Assembly (NCBI RefSeq): GCF_947501425.1
Contig: NZ_CANMVN010000006.1
Span: forward strand, 222,960-286,959
Direction: 5' to 3'
DNA from: an uncultured Psychroserpens sp.
GTDB taxonomy: Bacteria > Bacteroidota > Bacteroidia > Flavobacteriales > Flavobacteriaceae
Length of the DNA: 64,000 nt
Shown here: piece after piece, positions 18,182 to 27,506 of the stretch
Position numbering within the stretch: the stretch's first letter is position 1
How the letters are laid out: every line of letters starts with the position of its first letter
Program-made: the position numbers and the translations under genes
Notes under the pieces: model-generated
What the model was told of the DNA's origin: nothing
The model's input: the letters and a program-made list of their open reading frames with translations, nothing else
The model's database searches: none

Positions 18182-18315
18182 AAAAAAATAGTTTGATTAG
18201 TAGCGTTATTGACGACCACCTTAAAAGTTAATTGTCAATAGGTTGATATCAATAGTATAACAAGTCAATTTAGAATTTTCCTACCTCAAGAGAGAATTCA
18301 TTCTGATTTAACACA

Positions 18316-18345
18316 TTGCAATTGAGCTATAAAAGCTTAAATTTG
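18316..18345 (+). promoter_or_regulatory. Flavobacterial-type promoter of the SpoU methyltransferase gene
   Basis: TTG at 18316-18318 and TAAATTTG at 18338-18345 are separated by 19 bp, matching the Bacteroidota TTG-N19-TAnnTTTG consensus. It is the best-matched promoter I found in the window, 31 bp upstream of the ATG at 18377. Confidence 0.6.
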
Positions 18346-18376
18346 TAATCATTCAAATATACCGAATATCTAGTTA

Positions 18377-19177
18377 ATGCATCATAAAGAAATTACGAGT
18401 ACACAAAACCCATTGGTAAAGCAAATTATTGTTTTAAAGGAAAAATCTCGTGAGCGAAAAAAATCAGGTCTGTTTATTATTGAAGGTCAGCGCGAACTGT
18501 CTTTAGCTATTAAGGCAAACTATGAGATTAAAACCATTTTGTATTATTCGGAATTAATTTCTGAAGATCAACTTCAACATTTATTAACGTCAGGTGCAGA
18601 ACCTATTGAGATCTCAAAAGAAGTATTTCAAAAATTAGCCTATCGTGATACTACTGAAGGTGTTATTGCCATTGTAAAAAGCAAAACGCATAACATTGAA
18701 GATTTAAAATTTCCGAAAGGAAATCCGCTTATCCTTGTAGCTGAAGCTCCTGAAAAACCAGGTAATATTGGTGCCATTCTTAGAACCGCTGATGCTGCAA
18801 ATGTGGATGCTGTAATCATTGCTAACCCGAAAGGTGATCTTTATAATTCAAATATTATCAGATCTAGTGTAGGTTGTGTATTTACCAACCAAATTGCCAT
18901 GGGATCTACAAGTGATATTATTCAATTTTTAAATCAACAAGGTGTATCGATGTATTGTGCTGCATTACAAGCTTCTGTAGCATATCACACTCAAGATTTT
19001 ACCAGAGCTTCCGCTATAATTGTTGGTACCGAAGCTACTGGATTAAGTCATGAATGGTTAGAGAATTCGACCCAAAACATTGTCATTCCAATGCAAGGTG
19101 ACATTGATAGCATGAATGTTTCTGTAGCTGCTGGAATACTTGTGTTTGAGGCAAAACGTCAGCGTAATTTCAAATAA
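18377..19177 (+). CDS. SpoU/TrmH-family RNA 2'-O-ribose methyltransferase
   Basis: The 266-residue protein has an N-terminal RNA substrate-binding domain (about 1-100, with KSGLFIIEGQRELSLA) and a SPOUT catalytic domain. The SPOUT motifs are PGNIGAILRTADAAN (motif 1, about 133-147), IVGTEATGLS (motif 2) and IPMQGDIDSMNVSVAAGILVFE (motif 3), all intact. Such enzymes methylate ribose in rRNA or tRNA using S-adenosylmethionine; whether this one acts like RlmB or TrmH is not decidable here. The M48 protease gene follows after 3 bp, so they are probably co-transcribed. The gene diverges from the large T9SS protein gene and has a well-formed promoter. Confidence 0.9.
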   Translation: MHHKEITSTQNPLVKQIIVLKEKSRERKKSGLFIIEGQRELSLAIKANYEIKTILYYSELISEDQLQHLLTSGAEPIEISKEVFQKLAYRDTTEGVIAIVKSKTHNIEDLKFPKGNPLILVAEAPEKPGNIGAILRTADAANVDAVIIANPKGDLYNSNIIRSSVGCVFTNQIAMGSTSDIIQFLNQQGVSMYCAALQASVAYHTQDFTRASAIIVGTEATGLSHEWLENSTQNIVIPMQGDIDSMNVSVAAGILVFEAKRQRNFK

Positions 19178-19180
19178 TAT

Positions 19181-20413
19181 ATGTCAGCAACAACCCTATT
19201 CTACATCATTGTATCTATTATTGTTTTAAACTTTATCATAGACAAAATATTAGACGCTCTAAATGCTAAACATTATGATGATCCTATTCCAATTGAACTT
19301 GATGATGTTTATGATAAAGAAGACTATATCAAATCTCAAGCGTATAAAAAAACTAATTATAGTTTTGGAATTTTAAGTTCATTATTTTCCATCTTGTTGA
19401 CTTTAGGTTTTCTATTTCTGGATGGATTTGAATATTTCGATAACATTGCCAGAAGTTACAGTGAGCAACCCATTATAATTGCTTTGATCTTCTTCGGAAT
19501 CATTATGCTGGGAAGTGATATCGTATCCACTCCTTTTAGCTATTACAAGACATTTGTGATTGAGGACAGATTTGGCTTCAATAAAACCACTAAAAGAACA
19601 TTCATACTTGATAAGATCAAGGGACTACTTATGATGGCTATTATTGGTGGCGGATTACTTACAATTATCATCTGGATTTATGAGCAAACCCAAGAACAAT
19701 TTTGGCTCTATGCTTGGGGAGTTATCGCACTCTTCACCATAATTGTAAACATGTTTTATGCTAAACTAATTGTACCACTATTTAATAAACAAACACCATT
19801 GGAAGATGGAAGTTTACGTGATAAGATTTCAGAGTATGCTAAGTCTGTAGGTTTCAATTTGAACAAAATTTTTGTCATCGATGGTTCAAAACGAAGCACT
19901 AAAGCAAATGCCTATTTTTCTGGTTTTGGCAGTGAAAAACGTGTCACACTTTTTGATACTTTAATACAAGATCTTGATGAAGAAGAAATTGTTGCTGTTT
20001 TGGCACATGAAGTTGGTCATTACAAAAAGAATCATATCATCTTCAACCTTATAACCTCAATAGCACTCACAGGACTCACTTTATATATTCTTTCCATCTT
20101 TATAAGCAACCCTTTACTCTCCAATGCTCTTGGTGTGGATATTCCTAGTTTTCATGTTGGACTGATAGCCTTTGGTTTGCTCTACTCTCCTATTTCAGAA
20201 ATTACTGGATTGGTAATGAATTATGTTTCACGAGCCTTTGAATATCAAGCCGATAATTATGCAAAGCAAACGTATAAAGCTGAACCTATGATATCCTCAT
20301 TAAAGAAGCTGTCAAAAAATAGTCTGAGTAATTTGACACCACATCCTGCTTATGTGTTTGCACATTACTCGCATCCTACACTCAAACAGAGGGTTGAGAA
20401 TCTGAAAAAATAA
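19181..20413 (+). CDS. M48-family membrane metallopeptidase (Ste24/CAAX-protease-like)
   Basis: The 410-residue protein has about seven membrane segments and the zinc motif HEVGH (His276, Glu277, His280) in LAHEVGHYKKNH, with the downstream third-ligand region FEYQADNYA. The N-terminal CAAX_protease_1-like half (SPFSYYKTFVIEDRFGFNKTT-type phrase) places it with Ste24 homologues rather than HtpX. It probably acts in membrane protein quality control; prenylated substrates are not expected in bacteria. It is encoded 3 bp after the methyltransferase gene. The ATG at 19181 starts directly with a membrane segment, which supports the start. Confidence 0.93.
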   Translation: MSATTLFYIIVSIIVLNFIIDKILDALNAKHYDDPIPIELDDVYDKEDYIKSQAYKKTNYSFGILSSLFSILLTLGFLFLDGFEYFDNIARSYSEQPIIIALIFFGIIMLGSDIVSTPFSYYKTFVIEDRFGFNKTTKRTFILDKIKGLLMMAIIGGGLLTIIIWIYEQTQEQFWLYAWGVIALFTIIVNMFYAKLIVPLFNKQTPLEDGSLRDKISEYAKSVGFNLNKIFVIDGSKRSTKANAYFSGFGSEKRVTLFDTLIQDLDEEEIVAVLAHEVGHYKKNHIIFNLITSIALTGLTLYILSIFISNPLLSNALGVDIPSFHVGLIAFGLLYSPISEITGLVMNYVSRAFEYQADNYAKQTYKAEPMISSLKKLSKNSLSNLTPHPAYVFAHYSHPTLKQRVENLKK

Positions 20414-20536
20414 TTTTAATGAATCAGAGAACTTTAATGTAAGTTATCTAATAATTAAGTAGTTATATCGATAAAAACTAATTTCAATGATATAATTATT
20501 ATATTTATTCAAGCTTGGTAAACTAAAGACAAAAAA

Positions 20537-20824
20537 ATGGGTAAAAAAAATAAGCCACTAGATATTGAAAACCTTCGTATTACTTCAAAACCACAATTTT
20601 TAATCAGCTTGATTACTATTGTTTCAATTGTCACTGTACACTTTGTTACTTTCCTTAATATGAAAGAACAAATTTCAGAAAATACTAACATTACCAAGGA
20701 AATTAGTAAAGATTTAGCAGATCACAGGACAGAATTCTATAAGGAATTCAGTGAGATTAAAGTTGTAACTTCCAATATACAAGGTAGGCTTACAGGAATG
20801 TTGAATAGTGATAAAGATGAATAA
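20537..20824 (+). CDS. Small single-span membrane protein with coiled coil
   Basis: The 95-residue product has a short basic N-terminus (MGKKNKPLDIENL), one membrane segment (about residues 23-43, LISLITIVSIVTVHFVTFL) and a helical, charged C-terminal part that could form a coiled coil (ISENTNITKEISKDLADHRTE). I do not recognise a family. Its last 8 bp overlap the start of the next gene, which also encodes a single-span protein with a coiled coil, so the two probably form a complex. The layout is reminiscent of holin or spanin-like pairs, but no phage gene is nearby. Confidence 0.6.
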   Translation: MGKKNKPLDIENLRITSKPQFLISLITIVSIVTVHFVTFLNMKEQISENTNITKEISKDLADHRTEFYKEFSEIKVVTSNIQGRLTGMLNSDKDE

Positions 20825-21653
20825 AAGAACATTGTGGTACGTTGCCTTATTGCTTTACTTAATTGGCCTTACCTTCAACTATTTTTATGTTTCCAACCAA
20901 ATCGCCAAGCAAGAGCGTTTCATTATCAGTCTTGAAGATGACTTTAACTCTAATGAAAAAAAGCTAGATAGCCTTAAAAGGCTAAAACAAGACTTCAAAA
21001 GAATAGATTCTTTGCTTAATTTATTCGAGAAAAATGACACAAAGACATCTGAAATAATTAAACTAAAACTTGAGTTTGATTCCATTAACAAGAAAAAAGA
21101 AGGTTTAAACATCATAAATCGTAAAAATGATCTTGTCAAAACTAAAGATTCGTTGCTATTAAAAAAACAAGAAATTCAATTTGATTCTACAAAGGTTGAA
21201 AAAACTAAACCAACTGTAGCAACTCAAAACATTGACTCCTCTATACGTAATGCTCCAAAAACTAATATTAAAAAAGAGACTGTTGTTACTAAAGAAACTG
21301 TCAATAAAAATCCTGCAAAGGAGTATCTATTTACAAAAATAGTCGGTGTATACTCAAGCTTGAAAAGGTCCAAGCCTATTAGAACCAATGATAAGTATTT
21401 ATGGATCGTATTAGAATCAACAAATGCGAATTACACGAATGCTCTTAGAAGTATGTTGAAGGGCATTACAATTAATGGAACTTATGTCCATATTGCTGAT
21501 ATTGATGAGGCGGTTGTAGGCAGAAAGAATAATACTTACATAATAAACTATTATATAAAAGTTAAACTACCAAAAGTAAAGATCCTTCATTCTAGAAACC
21601 AATTAGTAATAAACGCTGATAGAGCATATTATGAATTATTCAGTGCTAGATAA
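20817..21653 (+). CDS. Membrane-anchored coiled-coil protein, orphan
   Basis: The 278-residue product starts at ATG 20817, which lies inside the preceding gene and overlaps its end by 8 bp (ATGAATAA); an in-frame GTG at 20808 would add three residues. A single membrane segment (about 5-24) is followed by a long helical, Lys/Glu/Asp-rich region (about 25-130), a low-complexity Thr/Lys linker and a folded C-terminal domain (about 170-278) beginning LFTKIVGVYSSLKRSKPIRTN-like sequence. No family is recognised. The C-terminal domain is probably outside the cytoplasm. Function unknown; partnership with the small upstream protein is inferred from the overlap. Confidence 0.7.
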   Translation: MNKRTLWYVALLLYLIGLTFNYFYVSNQIAKQERFIISLEDDFNSNEKKLDSLKRLKQDFKRIDSLLNLFEKNDTKTSEIIKLKLEFDSINKKKEGLNIINRKNDLVKTKDSLLLKKQEIQFDSTKVEKTKPTVATQNIDSSIRNAPKTNIKKETVVTKETVNKNPAKEYLFTKIVGVYSSLKRSKPIRTNDKYLWIVLESTNANYTNALRSMLKGITINGTYVHIADIDEAVVGRKNNTYIINYYIKVKLPKVKILHSRNQLVINADRAYYELFSAR

Positions 21654-21835
21654 TTGAAAATTTTTTGAACTAGTTAATTATTGAATATAGAATGAATAAA
21701 AAACTCTCAAAGCAAAAGAAATAGTAATTAATTCCATTTTACTAATTCAAACCATAGGTTCACTCATTATAGATTTCATTTAGATTTCATTGGATGTATT
21801 TTAGGTCAATTATTAGACGTATTAAATGCTAACCA

Positions 21836-22870
21836 ATGAGACCACTACTCTACCTATTCACCATCTTTCTAGTCTTAAATTCGAATGCGCAAGAGCAATT
21901 TACAGCAGGTGGCAACTGGGATTATACAATGTTAAAAACATATCATATCAATACTATTGAAACTTATGAGTATGAATTCAAAAAAAATGGCAGGATAAAA
22001 AAAGACAGCACATTGAGGAGTCGTATGGATGTTGATCATAACAACAGAATAGTTTCTGGCTTCGAATCGCACGAAGTGATCATGTCTCACAATCCTTCAT
22101 ATTTATATTATTCGGCTGTTAGCTATCAACTTGACGAGTATGACCAATTAATATACGAGCTTAATGCCTGTGATACCAAAAGAAATAATAAAAGAGGTAA
22201 CTGTGAATTAATTGATAAAGATTCTATCTTTTATTCATATGAAAACGGTAAGATAACTAGTAAAAAGTATTATAAGAAGAGTACAACTGGTACTATTAGT
22301 TTGAATTTTATCGAAACTTATGAATATGATTCATCAGGCAATCTTTTAAAACAGTATATCTCTTCAGAGGACAAAAAATACCTTAAAACCATTTATGAAT
22401 ACAATGAAAAACAGCAATTGATTAAAACTACATCATTAGATAATAATGAGAAACAACAACGTGTAACATACTATTGGTATACCAAAGAAGGACGCATAAG
22501 GAAAGAGGCAGACTCCATTGGTTTCCATAAGCGCTATAAAAAGCCTTACCTCAGTGTGGCTATTTATCACCAATATTATGGTGAGGATATTTCAGATCAA
22601 ATCGAAAAAGCTAAAGGCTATACCATTCATAACATCTATTACAAAAATGGAAAATTGGCTAAGCGTTACAGGTATAGTGATTTGGAAGTCATCTCTGAAA
22701 CATTTCAATATAGAAATGGTAAAACGATATCAACAACCTATGCGCGCAATAATATTCCTACGGTTATTATGAGATCAAGCTATTATAATAATGGACTTAT
22801 AAAGGCAAAGATTCGAATCGATCCAAAAACGAATAAACCTTATTGGATGTACAAGTATTTCTATAATTAA
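21836..22870 (+). CDS. Secreted YD-repeat-like protein
   Basis: The 344-residue protein has a signal peptide (MRPLLYLFTIFLVLNSNAQ). The mature region contains repeated beta-hairpin phrases of the YD/RHS-repeat kind: ETYEYDSSGNLLKQYIS, TIYEYNEKQQLIKTT, VTYYWYTKEGRIRKEAD, NIYYKNGKLAKRYRY, and FQYRNGKTISTTY. It is too short for an RHS toxin and has no core-associated or toxin domain, so it is better seen as a solitary YD/MORN-like secreted protein of unknown role. Single gene with about 170-180 bp of noncoding DNA on each side. I see no promoter with confidence. Confidence 0.75.
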   Translation: MRPLLYLFTIFLVLNSNAQEQFTAGGNWDYTMLKTYHINTIETYEYEFKKNGRIKKDSTLRSRMDVDHNNRIVSGFESHEVIMSHNPSYLYYSAVSYQLDEYDQLIYELNACDTKRNNKRGNCELIDKDSIFYSYENGKITSKKYYKKSTTGTISLNFIETYEYDSSGNLLKQYISSEDKKYLKTIYEYNEKQQLIKTTSLDNNEKQQRVTYYWYTKEGRIRKEADSIGFHKRYKKPYLSVAIYHQYYGEDISDQIEKAKGYTIHNIYYKNGKLAKRYRYSDLEVISETFQYRNGKTISTTYARNNIPTVIMRSSYYNNGLIKAKIRIDPKTNKPYWMYKYFYN

Positions 22871-23041
22871 TACAGCCGAAATTCAAATTTATTAGCTTTT
22901 ATGCATTTAAATCCCTATGAATCAATCATCATAATTTGGGCTCATTAATCGACATATAAGGATATCAAAATTTCACAAAAGCTTACCTCCAGTTTTTTGT
23001 TGTCTATGTATTGGTTTGTATATTGTATCAAACTTCATTGA

Positions 23042-24649
23042 ATGAAACATCTACTATTCATCTTGATCCTATTATACTCGATATGTGCGTCCTCACAAGT
23101 ACCTAGTATTGGGCTTAAGTTTTATGATGACACAGCCTATGATGGCTATACCCTCTTTTCACCTGAAAAAAATAATAGCGTATACTTAATTGACAATTGC
23201 GGACAAACAATTAATCAGTGGGATTTTAACGAAACACCTGGTCTTACCTGTTACCTTCTTGAAAATGGAAATCTTTTAAGAGCTGGAGTTGATAATATCG
23301 AAATTCGGGATTGGAACAATACTATTATATGGACTTTCAATTTAGAATCCAACGGTATTAGTAATCAGCATCATGATATAGAACCTTTGCCAAATGGTAA
23401 TGTTTTATGTATAGTTTCCGACAACTATACTGAAGCGGAAATGATCTCCTTAGGTAAAGTACCTTCAAGTAATGGTGCAATTTTTAGATTAGATAAGGTT
23501 ATTGAACTCGAACCTTCAGGATTCGATAGTGCAAATATTGTTTGGGAATGGAAATTCATAGACCATCTCATACAAGACTATGATAATACAAAACCCAATT
23601 ATGGCATCGTGAATGAACATCCAGAATTAATCGATTTAAATTACATACATAATACCACTCAAAATAACGATTACACTCATATAAATAGTATTGATTACAA
23701 TGCTTCTTTAGATCAAATTCTTTTGTCGTCAAGGAGTTTAAATGAAATTTACATTATAGATCACAGTACAACAACCTCTGAAGCTTCTGGTCATAATGGA
23801 GGTAACTCTAATCTTGGAGGAGATATTTTATGGCGATGGGGAAACCCAAGAGTTTATAAGCGAGGGACTGCGGCAGATCAAAAACTATTTGCTCAACATG
23901 ATGCAAAATGGGTTGACTCAGGATATCTAGATCAAGGAAAGATTTCTGTATTTAATAATGGAGGAGATGGTTCCTTGGGATCTAGTTCTATTAATTTGTT
24001 GGTACCCGAAATTAATAACGGAAGTTACACCCTTTCAAATACGGTTTTTAATCCGCAAGATTTTGATTGGTCTTGGTCTGGGTCAATTTTGGGAGAAACG
24101 TTTTATCAATTTAAAAAAAGTGGCGTACAAAGCTTACCAAATGGCAATCTACTTATAAGTCAAACCTCAAAAGGCCAATTTGCAGAAATCACTAAAACTG
24201 GTCAGTTGTCATGGGTCTATAAAAATCCAACAGGAAACGGCACTTCTATCTTTAACCAGTTTGATCAAATATCCAATAGTGAAAATTCGGTGTTTAGAGC
24301 AGAAAAATATCCTGCTGATTATTCTGGATTTATTGGACAAGACTTGACGCCTCAGACTATCATTGAAAACAATAATACTATGTCAGAAAACTGCATAGCC
24401 TCGCTATCAACTAATATCCTGAATCTAAATACCCTAAAATTAATTAACCCTGTAGTAAATAATGTAATTCGTTTTAATTCTTATGTCTACTTTGATAAAG
24501 TTTCAATCGTTGACATTCAAGGTCGAAGTATCAAAACTATCCGTAATTTTAATGGTAGCACATTAGCAATCAATTTAAGTCCTGCTATTTATTTTATTAC
24601 ACTAGAAAACGAAACTATGAGGTTGATAAAAAAAATTATAGTCCAATAA
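23042..24649 (+). CDS. Arylsulfotransferase-like secreted protein with T9SS type A domain
   Basis: The 535-residue protein has a signal peptide (about 1-19, ending ASS). Its body resembles arylsulfate sulfotransferase (ASST) beta-propellers: YTLFSPEKNNSVYLIDNCG, LLENGNLLRAG, ISNQHHDIEPLPNGNVLCIV (with His in the HHDIE block), and THINSIDYNASLDQILLSSR. The C-terminal 80 residues (LKLINPVVNNVIRFN to LIKKIIVQ) match a T9SS type A sorting domain, so it is exported to the cell surface. ASSTs transfer sulfate between phenols; in flavobacteria many such genes are annotated without proof of activity. Single gene. Confidence 0.85.
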   Translation: MKHLLFILILLYSICASSQVPSIGLKFYDDTAYDGYTLFSPEKNNSVYLIDNCGQTINQWDFNETPGLTCYLLENGNLLRAGVDNIEIRDWNNTIIWTFNLESNGISNQHHDIEPLPNGNVLCIVSDNYTEAEMISLGKVPSSNGAIFRLDKVIELEPSGFDSANIVWEWKFIDHLIQDYDNTKPNYGIVNEHPELIDLNYIHNTTQNNDYTHINSIDYNASLDQILLSSRSLNEIYIIDHSTTTSEASGHNGGNSNLGGDILWRWGNPRVYKRGTAADQKLFAQHDAKWVDSGYLDQGKISVFNNGGDGSLGSSSINLLVPEINNGSYTLSNTVFNPQDFDWSWSGSILGETFYQFKKSGVQSLPNGNLLISQTSKGQFAEITKTGQLSWVYKNPTGNGTSIFNQFDQISNSENSVFRAEKYPADYSGFIGQDLTPQTIIENNNTMSENCIASLSTNILNLNTLKLINPVVNNVIRFNSYVYFDKVSIVDIQGRSIKTIRNFNGSTLAINLSPAIYFITLENETMRLIKKIIVQ

Positions 24650-24775
24650 TCGGTTTGCAATAACACTATCAAGTTCTACCTCATTAAAAATTAGCATTCA
24701 ACCACAAAGGAAATGACCAAATAGAGCATTACTGTTTCTAAGCAAAAAAACTATTTAATTTTTAAAATAAACCCG

Positions 24776-24806
24776 TTGCACATTAAATTTCTTATTCATA
24801 CTTTAG
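24776..24806 (+). promoter_or_regulatory. Candidate promoter of spoT with very short leader
   Basis: TTG at 24776-24778 and TACTTTAG at 24799-24806 are 20 bp apart; the -7 box has one mismatch to TAnnTTTG. Transcription would start within a few bases of the spoT ATG at 24811. Confidence 0.4.
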
Positions 24807-24810
24807 TTCT

Positions 24811-27015
24811 ATGACTGAAGTAGAGATTGAAAAAGAAAATGCAGAGATTGCCAAAGCCTACAAAGAGCTTTTAAAAGTAAGTTATCAAACGCTTACAAAA
24901 GAAGACAAAAAACTCATTCGCCAAGCGTTTGAAGTTGCTGTAGATGCACATAACGGTCAACGCAGAAAATCTGGAGAAGCTTACATCTTCCATCCTATTG
25001 CTGTAGCTAAAATTGTAGCTAGCGAAATTGGATTGGATGCCACATGTATAGCTGCTGCACTACTTCATGATGTTGTTGAAGATAATCCCGATTACACCAA
25101 AGATGATATTGAACGTTTATTTGGTGAAACTGTGGCGCGTATAGTTGACGGATTGACAAAAATTTCCTCACTTAGTAAAGATGCAGATGTATCGACACAA
25201 GCAGAGAATTTCAGAAAAATGTTATTGACGCTTAATGATGATGTACGTGTAATCATTATCAAAATTGCCGATCGTCTTCACAATATGCAAACCATGGATT
25301 CCATGCGTCGTGATAAGCAAGAGAAAATTGCTTCGGAAACCTTATACATTTATGCACCTCTGGCACATCGAATAGGCTTGTATAATATCAAAACCGAATT
25401 AGAGGATCTCGGATTAAAATATACCGAACCTGAAGTTTACAATGATCTTGCTGAAAAAATGCAGGAAAGTAAAGAAGAACAGGACCAGTACATCAAAACA
25501 TTTTCTAAAGCAGTCAAAGAATCTTTAGACAAAGAAGGGCTCAATTATGAGATTAAAGGACGTCCAAAATCAATTTACTCCATACGAAAGAAGATTCTAA
25601 AACAAGGGGTTGATTTTGAAGAGATCTACGATAAGTTTGCTGTTCGGATTATCTATAAATCAGATTTCAAAAATGAAAAGTTTATTGCCTGGAAAATTTA
25701 TTCCATTGTAACTGATAATTTTATTCCTAATCCTACCCGATTGAGAGATTGGATATCATCTCCTAAATCTACTGGCTATGAAGCACTTCATATTACAGTT
25801 ATGGGACCTAAGAATCGATGGGTCGAAGTTCAGATTCGAAGTGAACGTATGAATGAAATTGCAGAAAAAGGTTATGCAGCACACTATAAATATAAACAAG
25901 GAAATGCTGAAGATGCTCTAGACACATGGATTGATAAACTTCAGGAAGCTCTGGAAAGTAATGAGACCAATGCTGTAGATTTCGTTGAACAATTTAAACT
26001 CAACCTCTATTCAAAAGAAATATTCGTATTCTCACCTAAAGGAGATCTTAAATCATTACCTAAAGGTGCCACACCATTAGATTTTGCATTTAGTGTACAT
26101 ACCGAAGTTGGAATGAAAACCAGAGGCGCCAAAGTCAATGGTAAGCTTGTGCCACTGAGTCATGAATTGCAAAGTGGCGACCAAGTTGAAATTCTAACGT
26201 CAGATAACGTAAAACCAAATCGAAACTGGTTAGATTATGCTACAACAGCTCGAGCGAGAAGCAAAATAAAATCGTCGCTTAAAGCAGAGAAAAAAGAAGT
26301 TGCCGAAGATGGAAAAGAAATTCTAAGACGTAAGCTAAAACAGCTTAAAATTACACTGGATGAAAAAACAGTAAATGAAATGGTCAATCATTTCAAACTA
26401 AAAACCAGTTTGGATCTTTTTTATCGTATTGGAATTGGTACTATAGACAACAAAATGCTCAAAGAATATGCATCTTCTCGAAGCAACATGTTTATGAGTT
26501 ATATTAAGAATAAGATTCGTAAACCGTCGGTTGCTCCAGATATCAATAAGGATGAGATTACTTCCAAATATGATCAGCTTGTTTTTGGTAAAGAAGAGCA
26601 GAAATTAGACTATAAATTATCTGAATGCTGCAATCCTATTCCAGGAGATCCTGTATTTGGTTTTCTAACTATTAATGATGGCATCAAAGTTCATAAAAAG
26701 AATTGCCCAAATGCTCTAAGCTTACAGTCTAACTATGCCTACCGAATCATGCTGGCAAAATGGATTGACTCAACACAACAAGAATTTGCAACACAGATCA
26801 AGCTTTCAGGTATAGATAATTTAGGGTTGGTCAATAATATTACAGAAGTGATTTCATCAAACATGCATGTGAATATGAAAAGTATTAGTTTTGAGTCTGA
26901 TGATGGTGTATTTACGGGTAAAATCAATGTAGTCGTAACTAATAATAACATGCTGAAAAAACTTATTGATAATCTTAAAAAAATTAATGGTATCGATAAG
27001 GTAACCAGAGTGTAA
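24811..27015 (+). CDS. spoT: Bifunctional (p)ppGpp synthase/hydrolase (RelA/SpoT homologue)
   Basis: The 734-residue protein has the full long-RSH order. The HD hydrolase domain is at about 50-200 with LLHDVVED (His86, Asp87), so hydrolase activity is expected. The synthetase domain (about 245-370) has GRPKSIYSIRKK and YEALHITVMGP with EVQIRSERM. The TGS domain (about 405-465, IFVFSPKGDLKSLPKGATPLDFAF) and helical region follow, with a conserved Cys segment (LSECCNPIPGDP) and a C-terminal ACT domain. It sets the stringent response in the cytoplasm. The fur-like gene begins 26 bp downstream and purA follows, so ppGpp control and AMP synthesis genes are adjacent. Confidence 0.96.
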   Translation: MTEVEIEKENAEIAKAYKELLKVSYQTLTKEDKKLIRQAFEVAVDAHNGQRRKSGEAYIFHPIAVAKIVASEIGLDATCIAAALLHDVVEDNPDYTKDDIERLFGETVARIVDGLTKISSLSKDADVSTQAENFRKMLLTLNDDVRVIIIKIADRLHNMQTMDSMRRDKQEKIASETLYIYAPLAHRIGLYNIKTELEDLGLKYTEPEVYNDLAEKMQESKEEQDQYIKTFSKAVKESLDKEGLNYEIKGRPKSIYSIRKKILKQGVDFEEIYDKFAVRIIYKSDFKNEKFIAWKIYSIVTDNFIPNPTRLRDWISSPKSTGYEALHITVMGPKNRWVEVQIRSERMNEIAEKGYAAHYKYKQGNAEDALDTWIDKLQEALESNETNAVDFVEQFKLNLYSKEIFVFSPKGDLKSLPKGATPLDFAFSVHTEVGMKTRGAKVNGKLVPLSHELQSGDQVEILTSDNVKPNRNWLDYATTARARSKIKSSLKAEKKEVAEDGKEILRRKLKQLKITLDEKTVNEMVNHFKLKTSLDLFYRIGIGTIDNKMLKEYASSRSNMFMSYIKNKIRKPSVAPDINKDEITSKYDQLVFGKEEQKLDYKLSECCNPIPGDPVFGFLTINDGIKVHKKNCPNALSLQSNYAYRIMLAKWIDSTQQEFATQIKLSGIDNLGLVNNITEVISSNMHVNMKSISFESDDGVFTGKINVVVTNNNMLKKLIDNLKKINGIDKVTRV

Positions 27016-27023
27016 AAATTGTG

Positions 27024-27031
27024 TAAATTTG
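27024..27031 (+). promoter_or_regulatory. Candidate internal -7 box before the fur-like gene
   Basis: TAAATTTG at 27024-27031 matches TAnnTTTG and ends 10 bp before the ATG at 27042. It could let fur-purA be transcribed apart from spoT. Confidence 0.4.
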
Positions 27032-27041
27032 TGGCGGAATT

Positions 27042-27497
27042 ATGAATAAAGAAATTGAACAGAGTCATCAGGAAATTGTAAAAAATGTATTTACACAGTT
27101 TCTGGAAGAAAAAGGGCACAGAAAAACACCTGAGCGCTATGCTATTCTTCAAGAAATCTATGATAGTGAAGAACACTTTGATATAGAATCTCTCTATATT
27201 AAAATGAAAAATAAAAACTATCGTGTAAGTCGTGCTACACTTTATAATACGATTGAAATCTTAATGGAATGTGCATTGGTAAGAAAACATCAATTTGGTC
27301 AAAACCAGGCACATTATGAAAAATCATACTTCGATAAACAACATGATCATGTTATCTTAACAGATACAGGTGAAGTCATCGAATTTTGTGATCCTCGAAT
27401 CCAATCGATCAAAAAAACTATTGAAGAAGTCTTTGATATTTCTATTTCTAATCACTCACTCTACTTTTACGGAACTAAGAACAAACCAACTAACTAA
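27042..27497 (+). CDS. Fur-family transcriptional regulator lacking the CxxC motifs
   Basis: The 151-residue protein has the winged-helix DNA-binding part ([16 protein letters not shown] and [12 protein letters not shown], about residues 25-75) and the dimerisation part starting [19 protein letters not shown] (about 103-121). Fur proteins usually have CxxC pairs for structural zinc; here the first pair position reads ILTDTG and no second pair follows, so the structural site is probably absent. The His-rich HDH metal site remains. The regulon (iron, zinc or peroxide) cannot be assigned. It lies between spoT and purA, 9 bp before purA, and may share their transcript. Confidence 0.88.
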   Translation: MNKEIEQSHQEIVKNVFTQFLEEKGHRKTPERYAILQEIYDSEEHFDIESLYIKMKNKNYRVSRATLYNTIEILMECALVRKHQFGQNQAHYEKSYFDKQHDHVILTDTGEVIEFCDPRIQSIKKTIEEVFDISISNHSLYFYGTKNKPTN

Positions 27498-27506
27498 TTT
27501 TATACA

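Noticed and set aside
20537..21653. Phage remnant
   Set aside because: No integrase, structural, lysis or att sequence is nearby, so the small membrane pair alone does not support it.
21836..22870. RHS-type toxin
   Set aside because: Only YD-like hairpins are present; the protein is short and has no RHS core end or C-terminal toxin.
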